Source of the DNA: Albugo candida
Lineage: Eukaryota; Oomycota; Peronosporomycetes; Albuginales
Reading direction: 5' to 3'
NCBI GenBank assembly: GCA_040437565.1
Contig: JBDOQK010000002.1
Coordinates: forward strand, 186,001 to 250,000
DNA length: 64,000 nt
Made by a program: the position numbers and the translations under genes. How positions within the stretch are numbered: the first letter of the stretch is position 1; each line of letters begins with the position of its first letter. This document shows, in pieces, positions 1-11,633 of this stretch. The notes beneath the pieces were generated by a model. That model was not told the DNA's origin, searched no databases, and worked only from the letters and a program-made list of their open reading frames with translations.

Positions 1-105
1 TTTACACATAAATGCTTAATCTACCAGTTATTTCGTGTAACAGCCTTTTGGTTACTAACATTAACATTTCTAGCCAGTAGTACCGGTTTGAAGATTCAAA
101 TCGGA

Positions 106-3100
106 ATGGAAACCAATAATGAAAATGTCAAAGTTTTCTGCCGAATCCGTCCGCCTGTGGAACATGAAAAATGCAAATCTGGGAGCTCCTCGATATTCTC
201 AATTTCTAGTCCATTCTCGTCTCGAAAGTGTATTTCTGTACCGAAAACTCACGGCGCCAGTAAAACGATAAATGTTCATTTGAAATCGACTCCACAGACT
301 CCAAAAAGCTTTACCTTTGATCGCGTTTTCGACGAAGAATCCTCACAGGACGATGTGTTCCAAATAGTGGGCGTCCCTCTCACAAGAGCGTGTTTGGCGG
401 GATACAATGGAACGATCTTTGCGTATGGACAAACGGGTTCCGGGAAGACTTTCACAATGCAAGGACCAGAGAATTCATTATGGATGGAAAGCCACTCAGG
501 ATCGGTGGTAAAGAGCTCTTCTTTACGTGGTGTGGTGCCGCGTGTGTTTGAGTATTTGTTTGATGAGAAATCACTTTTGGATTCCACAAAATCAGAACAG
601 CCAAATGAAACAATCGAAATGGATTCATTTACAGAGAGAATAGAACACAAATTTACGTGTTCCTTCTTGGAAATTTATAATGAGAGAGTATTTGATCTGT
701 TGGATCCGCGTGGAAATTCAGGAGCATCGAATGATTTTGGTGGATTACAGCTGCGGGAGAACGGTCGAAGAGGGGTTTTTGTAGAAGGATTGATAGAAAG
801 TGTGGTTGAAAATGCCCAGCAAGCCACCGCATTGATGAAGCTGGGTGCACGAAATCGTCATGTGGGTCAGACTCTGATGAATCGAGAGAGCTCCCGCTCA
901 CACAGCGTATTTATACTCCAAATACAAACAAAACAAATCAAAAGGGATGGTATCACTCGTATGAGAACATCTCGGTTCAATTTGGTCGACTTGGCAGGCT
1001 CAGAACGACAAAGAAGCACGGAAGCGTCCGGAGATCGACTGAAAGAAGCTGGAAGTATCAATAAGTCTCTTTCAGCACTCGGAAACGTCATTATGGGTCT
1101 GGTCGATAAATCAGCTGGCAAAAATCGTCATGTTCATTACCGTGACTCGAAGTTGACATTTTTGCTGAAAGACTCGCTTGGCGGCAACTCCAAGACTTTC
1201 ATGGTTGCGACTGTTTCTCCTTCTAGTGAATCTGCCCACGAGACATTATCCACACTGAAATTCGCACAACGAGCCAAGTCGATCCGAAACGAAGCCGTAA
1301 TCAATGAAGCAACAACGGGGAATGTTACTGTATTACAGCAAGAAATTCAGCGGTTAAAATTGCAATTGCAGTCACATCAAGGACGTGGGAATGAGATGTG
1401 TCGCGAAGTCGAGAAATCGGAGATGCACGCTCCGTCCATGCAGTCCAGCCTGGCATTGAAAGCTCCGGATGACCACTCTGCTATCGACGCCTCATCCAAC
1501 ACAAGACTTTGTGAGCTGGAGTGTACCTTGGCACAGCTCAGCGATCAGTACATCGATCTTCAAAAAGCTCACGAGCGATTAAAGGAAGGGAAAGCCCGCA
1601 CGGAGAACCTGATGACGAGTATGGAGCAGAAAATATCACATCAGAGATTTCTTCTTCGACTTTTGCAACATTCAGGCAACGACAAAGAGAAATCACCACA
1701 AGGATCCAACGTTCGAGACTCTATCGACGCAGAACTGAATTATACTCCAACAGTAGATGCAGTCCAGTGGCGCAACAAGTATGAAGAACTCGAAGAAGCG
1801 TACGTGCAATTGTTGGAGCAGAGTGACGACCAGCATATAGTGGATGGTACGCTTGGCGGATCCTACAACCATAGGGAGCTCATCGATGAATTCGAGAAAC
1901 TCAGCAAGATGTATGTGTCACTTTCGTGTCAGCTATCCCGCATCATCAGCGACAAACAAGAGCTCCAAAATGTACTGCGTGGTATGCGAAAAACGGAGGA
2001 GACGGTCGAATGCACACACGAAAGCTGTAAACAATCTCTGGAGAAGAAGCTGGCGGATCAAGCGTCAGATTTCGGGTGTCGATTGGCTCAGGCGAAAAAG
2101 TTGCAAGAAATTGTGGAACAAAAGGCAGCTGCTACTTCGATGGACTTGCTACAGAGCAAGCAAAAGGAGATGGCGCTCACAGCGCAGCTTTTCGAGGTGC
2201 AAAGAGTCTGTCAAGAAGCACAATTCTGTCTCAATGAAGAAACGCGCTCACGTGAAACTTTGACTCATTTGCTGCTCACAGAGAAAATGGAGAAGAATGT
2301 GTTGGAAGGAAAAATACAACGACTATGCGGTCTGGAATTGGAATGGGAGATTCGGTTCGCAAAGCAAAGAGTGCTGAATCAGTTGATGGATAAAGCCAAT
2401 GAGCGTCGATCTAACGAAATGGCAGTGAGAGAACAAGTTGCTCAACAAGAGGTGCAGCATTTGCAGAATACTCTTCATTCAATGAGTATGGAACTACAGT
2501 TAAGCGCGACGTCGTTGGAGTCTCTCACAGAGTCAAATTGTCAAATTTTGTCCGATTTCGAGATCTCACAGAAGAGAAATACTGCCTTAATGGAGGAGAA
2601 CGCGAAGCTGACGCAACATATTGACCAGAACAAATCGCTAATGAGTCAAATGGATTCTGAGCATGAACTGATAACAGCTCATCAAAGGAAGAGAATCAAG
2701 CATTTTGAAGGATTGATAGAGAGGAAGAACAAGCATATCTCAGCTGTCAACAAGCAGCTTGATAGAGCATTCGGCGTTCGATCTAGCCTTCGAGCCCGTC
2801 TCCATGAAGTGGAGCTCATGTCGAAGGAAGAGAATACTGCATTACATATCAAGCACCGCATTCTGATTAAGCAACTTCTCTTCGCGGAAGATCTCTTACA
2901 GTCAAAGGATAGGGACCTTTTGGACGCCAGGAACGAAAGCGACGCGAGATTAAGGGAAAGTGAAGCTCTCAAATATGAGATAGAAGACGCGAGAAGCAGA
3001 ATGGCGTCGGTTCTACTGACGCGAGAAGAAGAACTCGCTCGTCATCAACACGCATATGATCTACTCCTTGAGCGATCCAAGAAGAGTCAAGAAGCGCAGA

Positions 3101-5277
3101 AGCAAGCAGAATTGTCAAACGCAAAACTGATTAATGAGATGAATCGGATCAGAAATCAGCTTTCAGTGATCCGTACGAATTTTGCCGCAGAAAAATCCGA
3201 AATTGATCACAAACTCTGTGATATGAAATTATTATTTGAGCATTCGACCGGCTTTATGACTCAAACGACAGCCAATTTGGAGTGCGAACGATGCAATTTG
3301 GACAATATTGGGTCTAAGATGAGCAGCTTTGAGATGTATGTTGGACGAATTGAAGAAAGGTACAGAGCACTCGCTGGTCGGATAAGTCAGATGCAAGCCA
3401 CTCTATGTGCAACGCAAAACCAATCTGCGTCATTGAATGTCAGTTATGTCAAGGCGCAAGAAAGGATTGAAGAGATGGAAATTTTGATTAGCAATCTTAG
3501 CGATGAAAAGTATCACTTGGCTGACAAATTGCATGCACAAAAGGCCCATGAAGATCTGATTCTCAATGAGAAGAACCGAGCACTTTCTAATATGGAAAGC
3601 GAACTGAAGATTTCACAGCTCCGTACTGAGCAAATGAATCGAAGACTGATCGAAGTGGAATCAAGTCTTACCCAAAGTACATTGAGAGCGGATCAACTGG
3701 ATTCGGACAATGCAATATTGAAAGATACAAGCTCGAGGATGACGGAGCAATACAAGGCATTGTGTCTCACGCAATTAGACATGAAAAAACGACTTGTTAT
3801 CATGGAAGAGGAACAGAGACGTATCGAGGAAGCTCATCATCTTGCTCATGAAGATATTGATGGGCACAAATATCGATATCTTCAGCTACGACTCGAGCAC
3901 ATAAACCTCGAAAATGTCGCTATTTGCCGCGAAAAGAAGCTTCACGAGATGGAAATCAGTTACCTCGCAGAAATGAAGCAACTCAGAGAAGGAATCGAGT
4001 CTCTTGAAAGATCTCTGGCAAAGTATCGGACCAATTACGAAAATCTCATTTGTGAGAAGAAACGAGAGATTGATCAGGTCAGTCTTCAAGTCGAAGATAT
4101 GGAGAGCAAACTTTACACTTCGCTTCAAAAACAGCGAACTAAGGAGACAGAATACAAAGATCGGAAGGAGCGATTGGAACGAGAGCTATCAGCGACTCTG
4201 AAGACTTGCGATGAGCAAAAGAATCACATAAGGTCGTTGTTGGTGAAATGTGCCACAGTGGATGAATCCAGTAGAGCTTTGAGGAGACTTGGGATGGAGT
4301 TGAACAAATGTGAGATGAAAGTGGAAGAATGCAATCAGAAGCGATGCGAATTGGAAGTCGCACGGACATGCGCGCTGGGGCTATTACATGCTGAAGAAAA
4401 TAGAGCGAAATTGGCTACAGAGGACATGGTAGCACATCGACTCGAGATAACAGCTCTCAATGATAAAGTGAATGGGCTGAACGCCTCCTACAAGTCGACT
4501 TTAGATAACAATGGGACTCTGCAGAAGACCATTGAGACATTGGGCAATCGCAATGAGTATCTAGAGCAAACGATTATCAAACTGAAGCAAGAACAGAGTA
4601 CACACAGAGAGATTTCGGCTTACCGGAATATCGAATCGCTACAACTCACAGTGGAAGACTTGTTGTCTCGATTGATGTGCGCTCCTTCCAATGATATGAA
4701 GATCTTTCGGAATCAACTGCCAAAGACAAACAAAAGTGAAGTGAACGTGCCCAAGCAACGACGAGGCCAAAGACTCGAGCTGAAACACGAAAAAAGGCAA
4801 AGTAAAAGCGATACCATTCCGAGTGACGCGTCATCCAAAGGAAAAGCAATGTCTTCATTACGAATGGAAAATGCAGCTTTATTGAAAGAAAAGAATCGAT
4901 GGAAGCAGGAAGCTCAAGCTTTGACGAACAAGCTCAAAGATCTTGCAAAAGAAACCGATCAATTAGTCAGTCATCACAACAAACGCCAGAAAATTCAGCA
5001 TCATATCAAAGTGAAAGAAGAGAACAATCGCTTACAAGATGTCATTCGCACGTTGACGGAAGATAAATACAAACTGCAATGTAATCTGCAAAAGCTGCAA
5101 AGTACATTTGATAAGCAAATGTGCTCCAATACCTCTGAAAGGGGCAAAGAAAACACTCTGTTTGATCAGAATACATCCCGGAAAGCTTCAAGTGACAACA
5201 GTACTGTATCTAGTTGCGATAGCGGCCTTGAAGACCGAGCATCTGTGCGATTGACAAAGAAAACGAAAAGAGTTTGA
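106..5277 (+). CDS. Kinesin-12-like (KIF15/PAKRP-type) plus-end motor, N-terminal motor with very long coiled coil
   Basis: Microtubule motor of about 1723 aa in one uninterrupted exon. The motor domain fills roughly residues 8-405: P-loop GQTGSGKT (108-115), switch I NRESSRSH, switch II DLAGSE, and LNKSLSALGNVI-type helix (here INKSLSALGNVI). The neck region after the motor (KFAQRAKSIRNEA, then GNVTVLQQEIQRLK) resembles kinesin-12, a family acting in spindle and phragmoplast or cleavage-plane organisation. The remaining ~1300 residues are heptad-rich coiled coil with a basic tail (KKTKRV). The open frame extends upstream to a TTG at 88, but the first ATG is at 106 and gives the usual short lead into VKVFCRIRPP, so I chose it. 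It converges on the UPRTase-fold gene. Subfamily assignment is from motif memory; the kinesin call itself is certain. Confidence 0.95.
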   Translation: METNNENVKVFCRIRPPVEHEKCKSGSSSIFSISSPFSSRKCISVPKTHGASKTINVHLKSTPQTPKSFTFDRVFDEESSQDDVFQIVGVPLTRACLAGYNGTIFAYGQTGSGKTFTMQGPENSLWMESHSGSVVKSSSLRGVVPRVFEYLFDEKSLLDSTKSEQPNETIEMDSFTERIEHKFTCSFLEIYNERVFDLLDPRGNSGASNDFGGLQLRENGRRGVFVEGLIESVVENAQQATALMKLGARNRHVGQTLMNRESSRSHSVFILQIQTKQIKRDGITRMRTSRFNLVDLAGSERQRSTEASGDRLKEAGSINKSLSALGNVIMGLVDKSAGKNRHVHYRDSKLTFLLKDSLGGNSKTFMVATVSPSSESAHETLSTLKFAQRAKSIRNEAVINEATTGNVTVLQQEIQRLKLQLQSHQGRGNEMCREVEKSEMHAPSMQSSLALKAPDDHSAIDASSNTRLCELECTLAQLSDQYIDLQKAHERLKEGKARTENLMTSMEQKISHQRFLLRLLQHSGNDKEKSPQGSNVRDSIDAELNYTPTVDAVQWRNKYEELEEAYVQLLEQSDDQHIVDGTLGGSYNHRELIDEFEKLSKMYVSLSCQLSRIISDKQELQNVLRGMRKTEETVECTHESCKQSLEKKLADQASDFGCRLAQAKKLQEIVEQKAAATSMDLLQSKQKEMALTAQLFEVQRVCQEAQFCLNEETRSRETLTHLLLTEKMEKNVLEGKIQRLCGLELEWEIRFAKQRVLNQLMDKANERRSNEMAVREQVAQQEVQHLQNTLHSMSMELQLSATSLESLTESNCQILSDFEISQKRNTALMEENAKLTQHIDQNKSLMSQMDSEHELITAHQRKRIKHFEGLIERKNKHISAVNKQLDRAFGVRSSLRARLHEVELMSKEENTALHIKHRILIKQLLFAEDLLQSKDRDLLDARNESDARLRESEALKYEIEDARSRMASVLLTREEELARHQHAYDLLLERSKKSQEAQKQAELSNAKLINEMNRIRNQLSVIRTNFAAEKSEIDHKLCDMKLLFEHSTGFMTQTTANLECERCNLDNIGSKMSSFEMYVGRIEERYRALAGRISQMQATLCATQNQSASLNVSYVKAQERIEEMEILISNLSDEKYHLADKLHAQKAHEDLILNEKNRALSNMESELKISQLRTEQMNRRLIEVESSLTQSTLRADQLDSDNAILKDTSSRMTEQYKALCLTQLDMKKRLVIMEEEQRRIEEAHHLAHEDIDGHKYRYLQLRLEHINLENVAICREKKLHEMEISYLAEMKQLREGIESLERSLAKYRTNYENLICEKKREIDQVSLQVEDMESKLYTSLQKQRTKETEYKDRKERLERELSATLKTCDEQKNHIRSLLVKCATVDESSRALRRLGMELNKCEMKVEECNQKRCELEVARTCALGLLHAEENRAKLATEDMVAHRLEITALNDKVNGLNASYKSTLDNNGTLQKTIETLGNRNEYLEQTIIKLKQEQSTHREISAYRNIESLQLTVEDLLSRLMCAPSNDMKIFRNQLPKTNKSEVNVPKQRRGQRLELKHEKRQSKSDTIPSDASSKGKAMSSLRMENAALLKEKNRWKQEAQALTNKLKDLAKETDQLVSHHNKRQKIQHHIKVKEENNRLQDVIRTLTEDKYKLQCNLQKLQSTFDKQMCSNTSERGKENTLFDQNTSRKASSDNSTVSSCDSGLEDRASVRLTKKTKRV

Positions 5278-6008
5278 GTTCACGATATTGTGAATGAATG
5301 TAATGACATTTGTACCAAATTTGGTGATAGAGTTACTCTTATTAGAGCGCCGTCTTGTCCGAAGAATTCTATCGCTATAAATGGCTCTTATAGACTGATA
5401 TGACGCGCCTTAGCAAGCGACTTGAGGGATGCAGGTAGCGGTAGGAATACCAATCCAGACGTCGATTACTAGTAAAGAATCGTGGGTTCGTGGTATCGGA
5501 TTGTGGAAATAGATAGGAGTGACAATATGGACCAGAGCGTCTGCCTGGTCTTACAGTTCATAAATTGGGTACAAATCGATTGTGTTCGATCTGAACCACC
5601 AAAGTATGATGAGGAAGTAATAGAATGTGATCAGTATACATGCAGCTGCGTGAAATGTCATATTAACTGTGTGGATGAACGGGAAGACGCATCTCCACTT
5701 TTACTAAGAAAACCCCTGTGACAGAGCCAATGATTGTGGTTCCAGATTGGAAAGAATCTGATGCATCAAAGACGGGCATCGTGAAAAAGCACATGGAAAG
5801 AAGATTCACGTTCTGAGAGGTCCGATTGCAAAGAATCTATATGCGCAGGATGTCATCCATTGAGTAGATAGGTAATTTAGAAGGAATGAAGTGGATCCAT
5901 AGATCCCATCTCAAAAGATGGAAAAACTCGAGAGTATTCGATTTGAATCCTATATTGAACATACGTTTGATTCATTCTACATTTCGGACTATCAATATCG
6001 CCAAACTC
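5278..6008. other. Intergenic 0.73 kb between convergent genes
   Basis: Holds the 3' ends of the kinesin (+) and the UPRTase-fold gene (-). A 64-codon frame from an ATG at 5527 is Cys-rich at its end but has no recognisable domain or splice context, so I do not call it. Nothing else seen. Confidence 0.6.
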
Positions 6009-7340
6009 CTACACAATCGATTCTTGGGGATGTTTGTTGCGTGGAGCTAGATGGAGCCAATATCGTGCGTGAAATACATCACGATAAACGGAGGAAAAAT
6101 CAGAAAACTGATCCTGATACAAATTCGTGCAGAACACAGTGATCCCTGCAGATACATCTGTGTGTTAGAAAAAGACACGTTGCATGCGACAAATGTCAAA
6201 CGTACTCGGAAATTGCCATGCGAGACGCTGGGCACCGGCAGCTGAACTGAACAATGCAATATAGCATATGTCGGATTCTTGAATATGAAATTGGGTCACG
6301 AGATGCTGAACAACAGCACACACTTCTTCTCCGGTATCACAGTCAAGATCCAGCAAAAAGTATTGAACGCCTTTAATGATTTCCAAATCAAATTGAACAA
6401 TGCAGTTAGGTGCGACGTAATTCCCATCCCTCTCGTCCCAAAAAGATAGCGACACGCATCCGACTTTCGACCATGGATACAATTGGGAAAATGTACGCAA
6501 CATAACGTCTTCGCCTAATTTTCTACGCATCATGAGCCCACAGATATTCTGATCTTCCCACTCAGATTGAGCTCTAGAATTAGATGTACAGAATAAACGT
6601 GATTTATACGCAACAGCTTCTTCAATCAGAAGCCGAACAAGACGATCTACCAGGTGCCGGAACTTTACTGAGCTGACTCGGGGATCGTTCAGCATGTTCA
6701 AGATATTTTGAATGGGTACCGAATGCGAGTCCATCTGAAACAATCGCGAGCTTCTGTGTTGAAAGCTACCGATCTGTACCGATTCTAATGGCGTACGTAT
6801 GGGAGACTGAACTCGACTCTCGCTGGATTCGACACGATCGGTGATTTCTTCTTGCGACTTGTGTTTTTTATAGAGATTGCATATAGCAGCTCTACTCACA
6901 GCATATTCATTTGCTAAATAGGATTGTTTTTCTCCAACCTTGATACGAGCTATGATATCAGAACGCTCTAGTTTAGTCAAGTAACGTGATCTTCGCCGTC
7001 GGAAGGAATCATGCGCTTGACACCGCGAATGCTCCTGTTTCTTGGTGGTCGGTATCATGGCGGATGTTGAATCGTAGGCTTGTACAGCGACAGTATTGGC
7101 GACTCCCGCAAATGGCGCTTGATAATGGAGGTTTCCAGGTTCAATACCGAGCCCGTGAGACTGAAGCCATTTCTGACCATCGGGTTGCAGCATCTGTAGG
7201 CTAATATCGCCTTGTCTCAACCTCGGTTGAGCAGAGGATACTGTGCGTAAAGTCTGATGTGCTCTACCGTCGTCGCCGGTATTGCCCATTGCTTTGCCCG
7301 GAAAAGGTACAAGTGGTGTTACCACTAAATGTATATCCAT
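6009..7340 (-). CDS. Helix-turn-helix / uracil phosphoribosyltransferase-fold fusion protein, 2 exons
   Basis: A 427-aa protein from exons 7340..6206 and 6157..6009, with a 48-nt intron 6205..6158 that starts GTACGT, carries CTAAC and ends CAG. The intron removes a premature TAA and restores the family C-terminus (VYRDVFHARYW). Residues ~121-161 (from YLTKLERSDIIARI to NLYKKHK) form a psq/CENP-B-like helix-turn-helix. Residues ~207-427 match the UPRT fold as in human UPRT: DPRVSSVKFRHLVDRLVRLL, CGLMMRRKLGEDV, LLDLDCDTGEE at the PRPP-loop position, and FSSAAGAQRLAWQFP. The PRPP loop departs from the enzyme consensus, as in animal UPRT, so catalysis is doubtful. Inference: a DNA-binding protein with a nucleotide-sensing or structural UPRT domain. 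ATG at 7340 is the first in frame. Confidence 0.85.
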
Positions 7341-9542
7341 TTGTCATCGATGGAAGATGGGGCGATATTATCACACTTTCGAAGTATGTAAATGAGGTGA
7401 ATGCAAGGCATATCGACTCAGATCGTACAAGAAGAGTATGCACGAAACGAGACAATCGTCGGCAAGAATATATAACATAATCATATATGGTATGTCCGGA
7501 TATTAAGTATTTGAAAAGACGATTTGATTATGTGAAAAACGCAGACAGCTTATGGCTAGCTCTACATTTGGCGGTTTATGTGTTTTAAAAGGTTTTCTAG
7601 CCGCAGTATACAAAACAAAAGCTGCATCCATCTGCGACAAATAGGTCACGTGAAAGCGTAGACACAGCGCAACCCTACATCGCCGGCGATGCGCCATCTT
7701 CGAATTCACCAAAAAACACCTCATTCAATCTATTGGGCACTATACAGTACAAGTTTATATGTAAATTAGTATGCTATGATTGCAGATATTTGTTTACGAA
7801 ACCATCGCTACGTACGAAATCGTGGAAAATCAAATCATGTCCTGCTGTATTCAATTATGTTAAAGTGTTGCTACACCCAGATGTTCTTATACTGAACGTT
7901 TTTGTACAGTAGCAAGCCCTGTTACACGCACTAATCTACTAGACATTACTAACGGCGCTATTGCCTCTATATGGGTAAAATATCAAATAGAGATGTGCGA
8001 CATGAGCCGATGGAGCAACATCCTGGCTCTAATTTATATTGTATTACTAATACAAACAACCTTTCACTGCCCCTAATAACATTTTCACGTCAGTGTTAGT
8101 CGACTTCGCGCAGGTGGTGCTGAACTCATTTTCGCGACAGAGAACATGTTCGCGGAGATCGTTGTCAATTGTGTTTGATTAAAGACATGGCGAGAGTCGC
8201 TATTGTTGTGTCTGATGTTTGACGGGTTATTGTCCATTCCACTATGCACGAATACGCCTTTTTTCACAGATGCAGGTGCGCAGATTTACCGCCAGATGCA
8301 CGAGCCCGAGGCCATAAATCGCAATAAGTATACCCTGATCGGTAATCGATAACGCCAGCGCTTTATTTACGATCAAGTATGACTATTGAGCGATAGATGC
8401 GTTAAGCTGTAAATACTCGGTTGTGCGCAATGGCATATCTTAATCTCCTCAAACGCGTCGATATTGATCGCTTTTCGACCGAAAAGTTTTTAATCGAGGT
8501 GCCAAAGTTTTCCAATGTAGCTGACTGGACCGGAATACATAATGAAATTCTGAACAAAGTTGTCATCTGATTGCATCCACATCTCGTTTTTCTTAGCAGA
8601 TCCATTCCCGAATCTTGAGAATGTAAAAGGACGGCTGCTCGCATCACTTGTCATTTGATAAATATACTAATACTTGAGTGCTCAGTTCGCTTCTGACTGA
8701 TTTTTGTGCCACATTAAATGATTCCGTCTTGCTTTATACAGCATGCTCTTACAGTCATTTCACTTGTCTAATAAGAATTCAGATTTTCTCTTCGACTCAA
8801 AGAACATTCCATTCTGATTTCCATTGTCATCGCATTTTAATATCTGGTACTTGAACAAGCCCAAGCGCTCACTTGCTTTAACGTCTTCGTGTTCCTTCTT
8901 ACTGACTCCTTTTGAGAAGCACGATGCCAAGATCATGTTTGAAGATCCTTTCCGAGATTCGCGATTTATCAGTAGTCAGTTCCATAGTAATGTGGTGATG
9001 AACGTCTATTTGGAAGACCTTGTAGCATCGCTGCTGTATAAAAGCAGACATAGCTCCTTTTCCAAATGAATAATCTTTAGTTATGTATACTACATCATCT
9101 ATTATCATATAGAGGTCAAAGCGCGGAAATATGGAAAATGTTCGGTGAGATCTTAACTTTTGCCAGAGCCACAAAAATCTCGATTAAGTAATAAAAAGAT
9201 TGAAAGGTCTATTGATTGATTGATTTGGTGAGAGCATCCAGCGGCTGATGAAGTGTCGCTAATAGGTTCGACTAAGTTCTCTCACTTGAGAAAACAGAGC
9301 GATCCGCAGAGCATGTCATGGTCTACTGGTGCTTGAGCTTTACACGCTTCTAATGTGCAAAATAGTACAAGTTCAATAAGCACATGAAAGGAATGGTTAG
9401 GGAGCGCAACGAAGACCAGGAAGCTCCACGTACATAATACAGTCACCTGTTCTCTAAATCATGCGCACATTGTCTTACCTGCGCACGCTTCACATCATAC
9501 GGATCGAGCGAAATTGTAAATTTATCCATGGGTTGCGACTAT
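7341..9542. other. Gene-poor stretch, no feature recognised
   Basis: About 2.2 kb with only short frames that lack domains, codon bias or splice context. I see no tRNA, rRNA or transposase signature. Confidence 0.5.
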
Positions 9543-11633
9543 TGCCACAGACAAAACACCTCTGATTGGCTAATCGGTTTAAACGATATGTAATTGCTCG
9601 ACAGGGTGGCTATGTTACTGCTTCTACGTAAGATACATTATAAAAGAGCGATACAATGGAATGTTCTCTAGATCGGAAATCTGTTACACGAAGAAAAGTC
9701 TATTACTGCTCACAAATACCATCGTGAAGTGAAAGAAGAGCATGGCCTGTTGAAATATCTGTACCTTTGGATCGGTCTTCTCCAGATCAGAACTTCTTCC
9801 GAAGTTATGCATTTGTTGCTGCGTGACTTTCAGTTGCTTAGTTTACTCTGCGGCAGCACGTATCAAAATCCTCCTAAAAAGCTCAGCTGATGCCGCTTCA
9901 CATGACATGAGCTGTTCACGCATCGTTCAAGGAAAAGCAGTACATCAAAATTCGTGAGAAATTGCCAAAACTTGGATCGGAATTGCGATATGCACAACGA
10001 AAAGGTTATTAAACATCTTTTGCAGAAAGTCGAGAAATCTCACAATAGTGTTGTGTGGTTTCTTTAACCGCCTTGCGTAAGCACGACGACAAAATAAAAA
10101 ATTAGTGCGAGGGGACAGAAAGAAGAACTTTTGGTATCATATCTTCAAACGTCATGAAGATTGAGTTTAAGTACATGGAATTTTCCATTCTCTGCTCCAG
10201 AGGAATTTTACGAATGCGAACTTCGAAGACTGAAGTGGAGAAAGCTTACTGATTTCAATCAGCGACCAGTTTTCTGATGGCGCTTCGTCGCCAAGCATAT
10301 TTGGCACGGTGCCTAGGATATTCTGAATAACATATAAATGCTTCAAAATTATCAGTACGACTATACGAATGTCTTGTACGAATACGAAAAATGATATACG
10401 TGAGCGTATTCAGCGCCGATGTTATTTTGGCTATTTTGACTTGATAACCATTCTTCAGCCGCCACCCTCTATAAATTAATGAAAAGTGTGGCCTCTGGGT
10501 GGTCTAGAAAAATATAACGGAAAAAATGAAAAAAAATCACGGGAATCGCTACTCAGCCCCACCCTCCATAGATCAATGGCAATCGTGGTCTCTGATTGGT
10601 TTGAATATATTTAGCGGAATAAAAAACAAAAATCNNNNNNNNNNNNNNNNNNNNNNNNNNNNNNNNNNNNNNNNNNNNNNNNNNNNNNNNNNNNNNNNNN
10701 NNNNNNNNNNNNNNNNNNNNNNNNNNNNNNNNNNGGTTTGAATATATTTAGCGGATTAAAAAACAAAAATCACAAGAAAAATTTCGGCTTCTGCAAACTT
10801 GCACAACTAAATTTTGATTTTAAATCTAAATCTACTGCTGCAGGTGTTGTTGGTGCTACTGGTGTACCAGCCACCAATGCTGATCAAAATCATTACCAGA
10901 CAGTGGTACCACTTCATGACGAAAAACATGGGCGCAAGGATAGCCCATTGTGGATGCCAATACGCCTATTAGTAAATTGAAGTTGCAGTTAGTTGCAGTT
11001 AATGGCACATAGTTGCGATTGCTTGCACTTGATCACAGTCTACAACCCTTGAAAACTCGGCCATCAGTAAGCCACTACTGGTACTGTAGATAAGCTGCGC
11101 GCGGAAAAATCTTTTCATCACCTTCAAGAGCATGAAACCAAGCTGCATTTGGACTATAGCCCGCTGCTTTGCACTTTGCTGGACAATGAAAGCAAGCTGG
11201 ACTTTGCAGGCGAGGCGAACTGCTGAATCTACTGAGAGCACTGAGAGCAGATCATCTGCAATGAATTAATTGTCAGATAAATATGACTGTTGACAGCACA
11301 GTCAGCATACAATACAACTTAACTGCTGACACAGAGATTCATTTTTTGAGTACAAAGTGTGTGATCTATTACTTTATGGAAGGTGGGGGCGAAGAACGAT
11401 TCCCGTGGTTTTCTTTTTCTTTATTCCATTGCAATAATTCAGACCAAACAGAGGCCATGCGCTCCATTGATTTATAAAGCGTGAGGGCTGATTAAAAAAA
11501 AGGTGGGGGCTGTATAACGATTCCCGTTTCATAATGTACGTCACGTAGAAGTAGTATTATGGACATCTTATCGACCAATCATACTAATTTGGCTTACATA
11601 AGTTAGTCAATCAGAGGTGTTTCGTCTGTGGCA
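9543..11633. repeat. Inverted-repeat cluster, probably a MITE-like or non-autonomous DNA element, interrupted by an assembly gap
   Basis: The outer arms run inward from 9545 and outward to 11633. Each begins TTGCCACAGAC(A/G)AAACACC TCTGATTG and they resemble each other in inverted orientation over roughly 110 bp, including CTTCTACGT and ACATTAT. Inside, a ~100-bp unit starting CAGCC(C)CACCC and holding (A)AATCAATGG, GGCCTCTG, GTTTGAAT and CACGGGAATCG occurs twice in direct orientation (from ~10456 and ~10554) and again inverted at ~11380-11520. No transposase frame lies between the arms. The layout fits nested terminal-inverted-repeat elements. I could not see a clear target-site duplication. 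The 100-N gap at 10635-10734 means the internal copy number is unreliable. Confidence 0.6.
10635..10734. other. Assembly gap (100 N) inside the repeat cluster
   Basis: Exactly 100 N. Both flanks hold nearly the same sequence (GTTTGAATATATTTAGCGGA then AAAAAACAAAAATC) with one visible difference, so the gap joins either diverged repeat copies or two haplotypes. Confidence 0.95.

Noticed and set aside
5482-5721. Cys-rich open frame after the kinesin gene
   Set aside because: It opens with GTG, has an internal ATG only at 5527, and shows no family match or splice context; it lies in a convergent intergenic space.
7100-7200. tRNA-like GGTTCAATACC arm
   Set aside because: It lies inside the HTH-UPRTase coding exon and no cloverleaf with matching stems forms around it.
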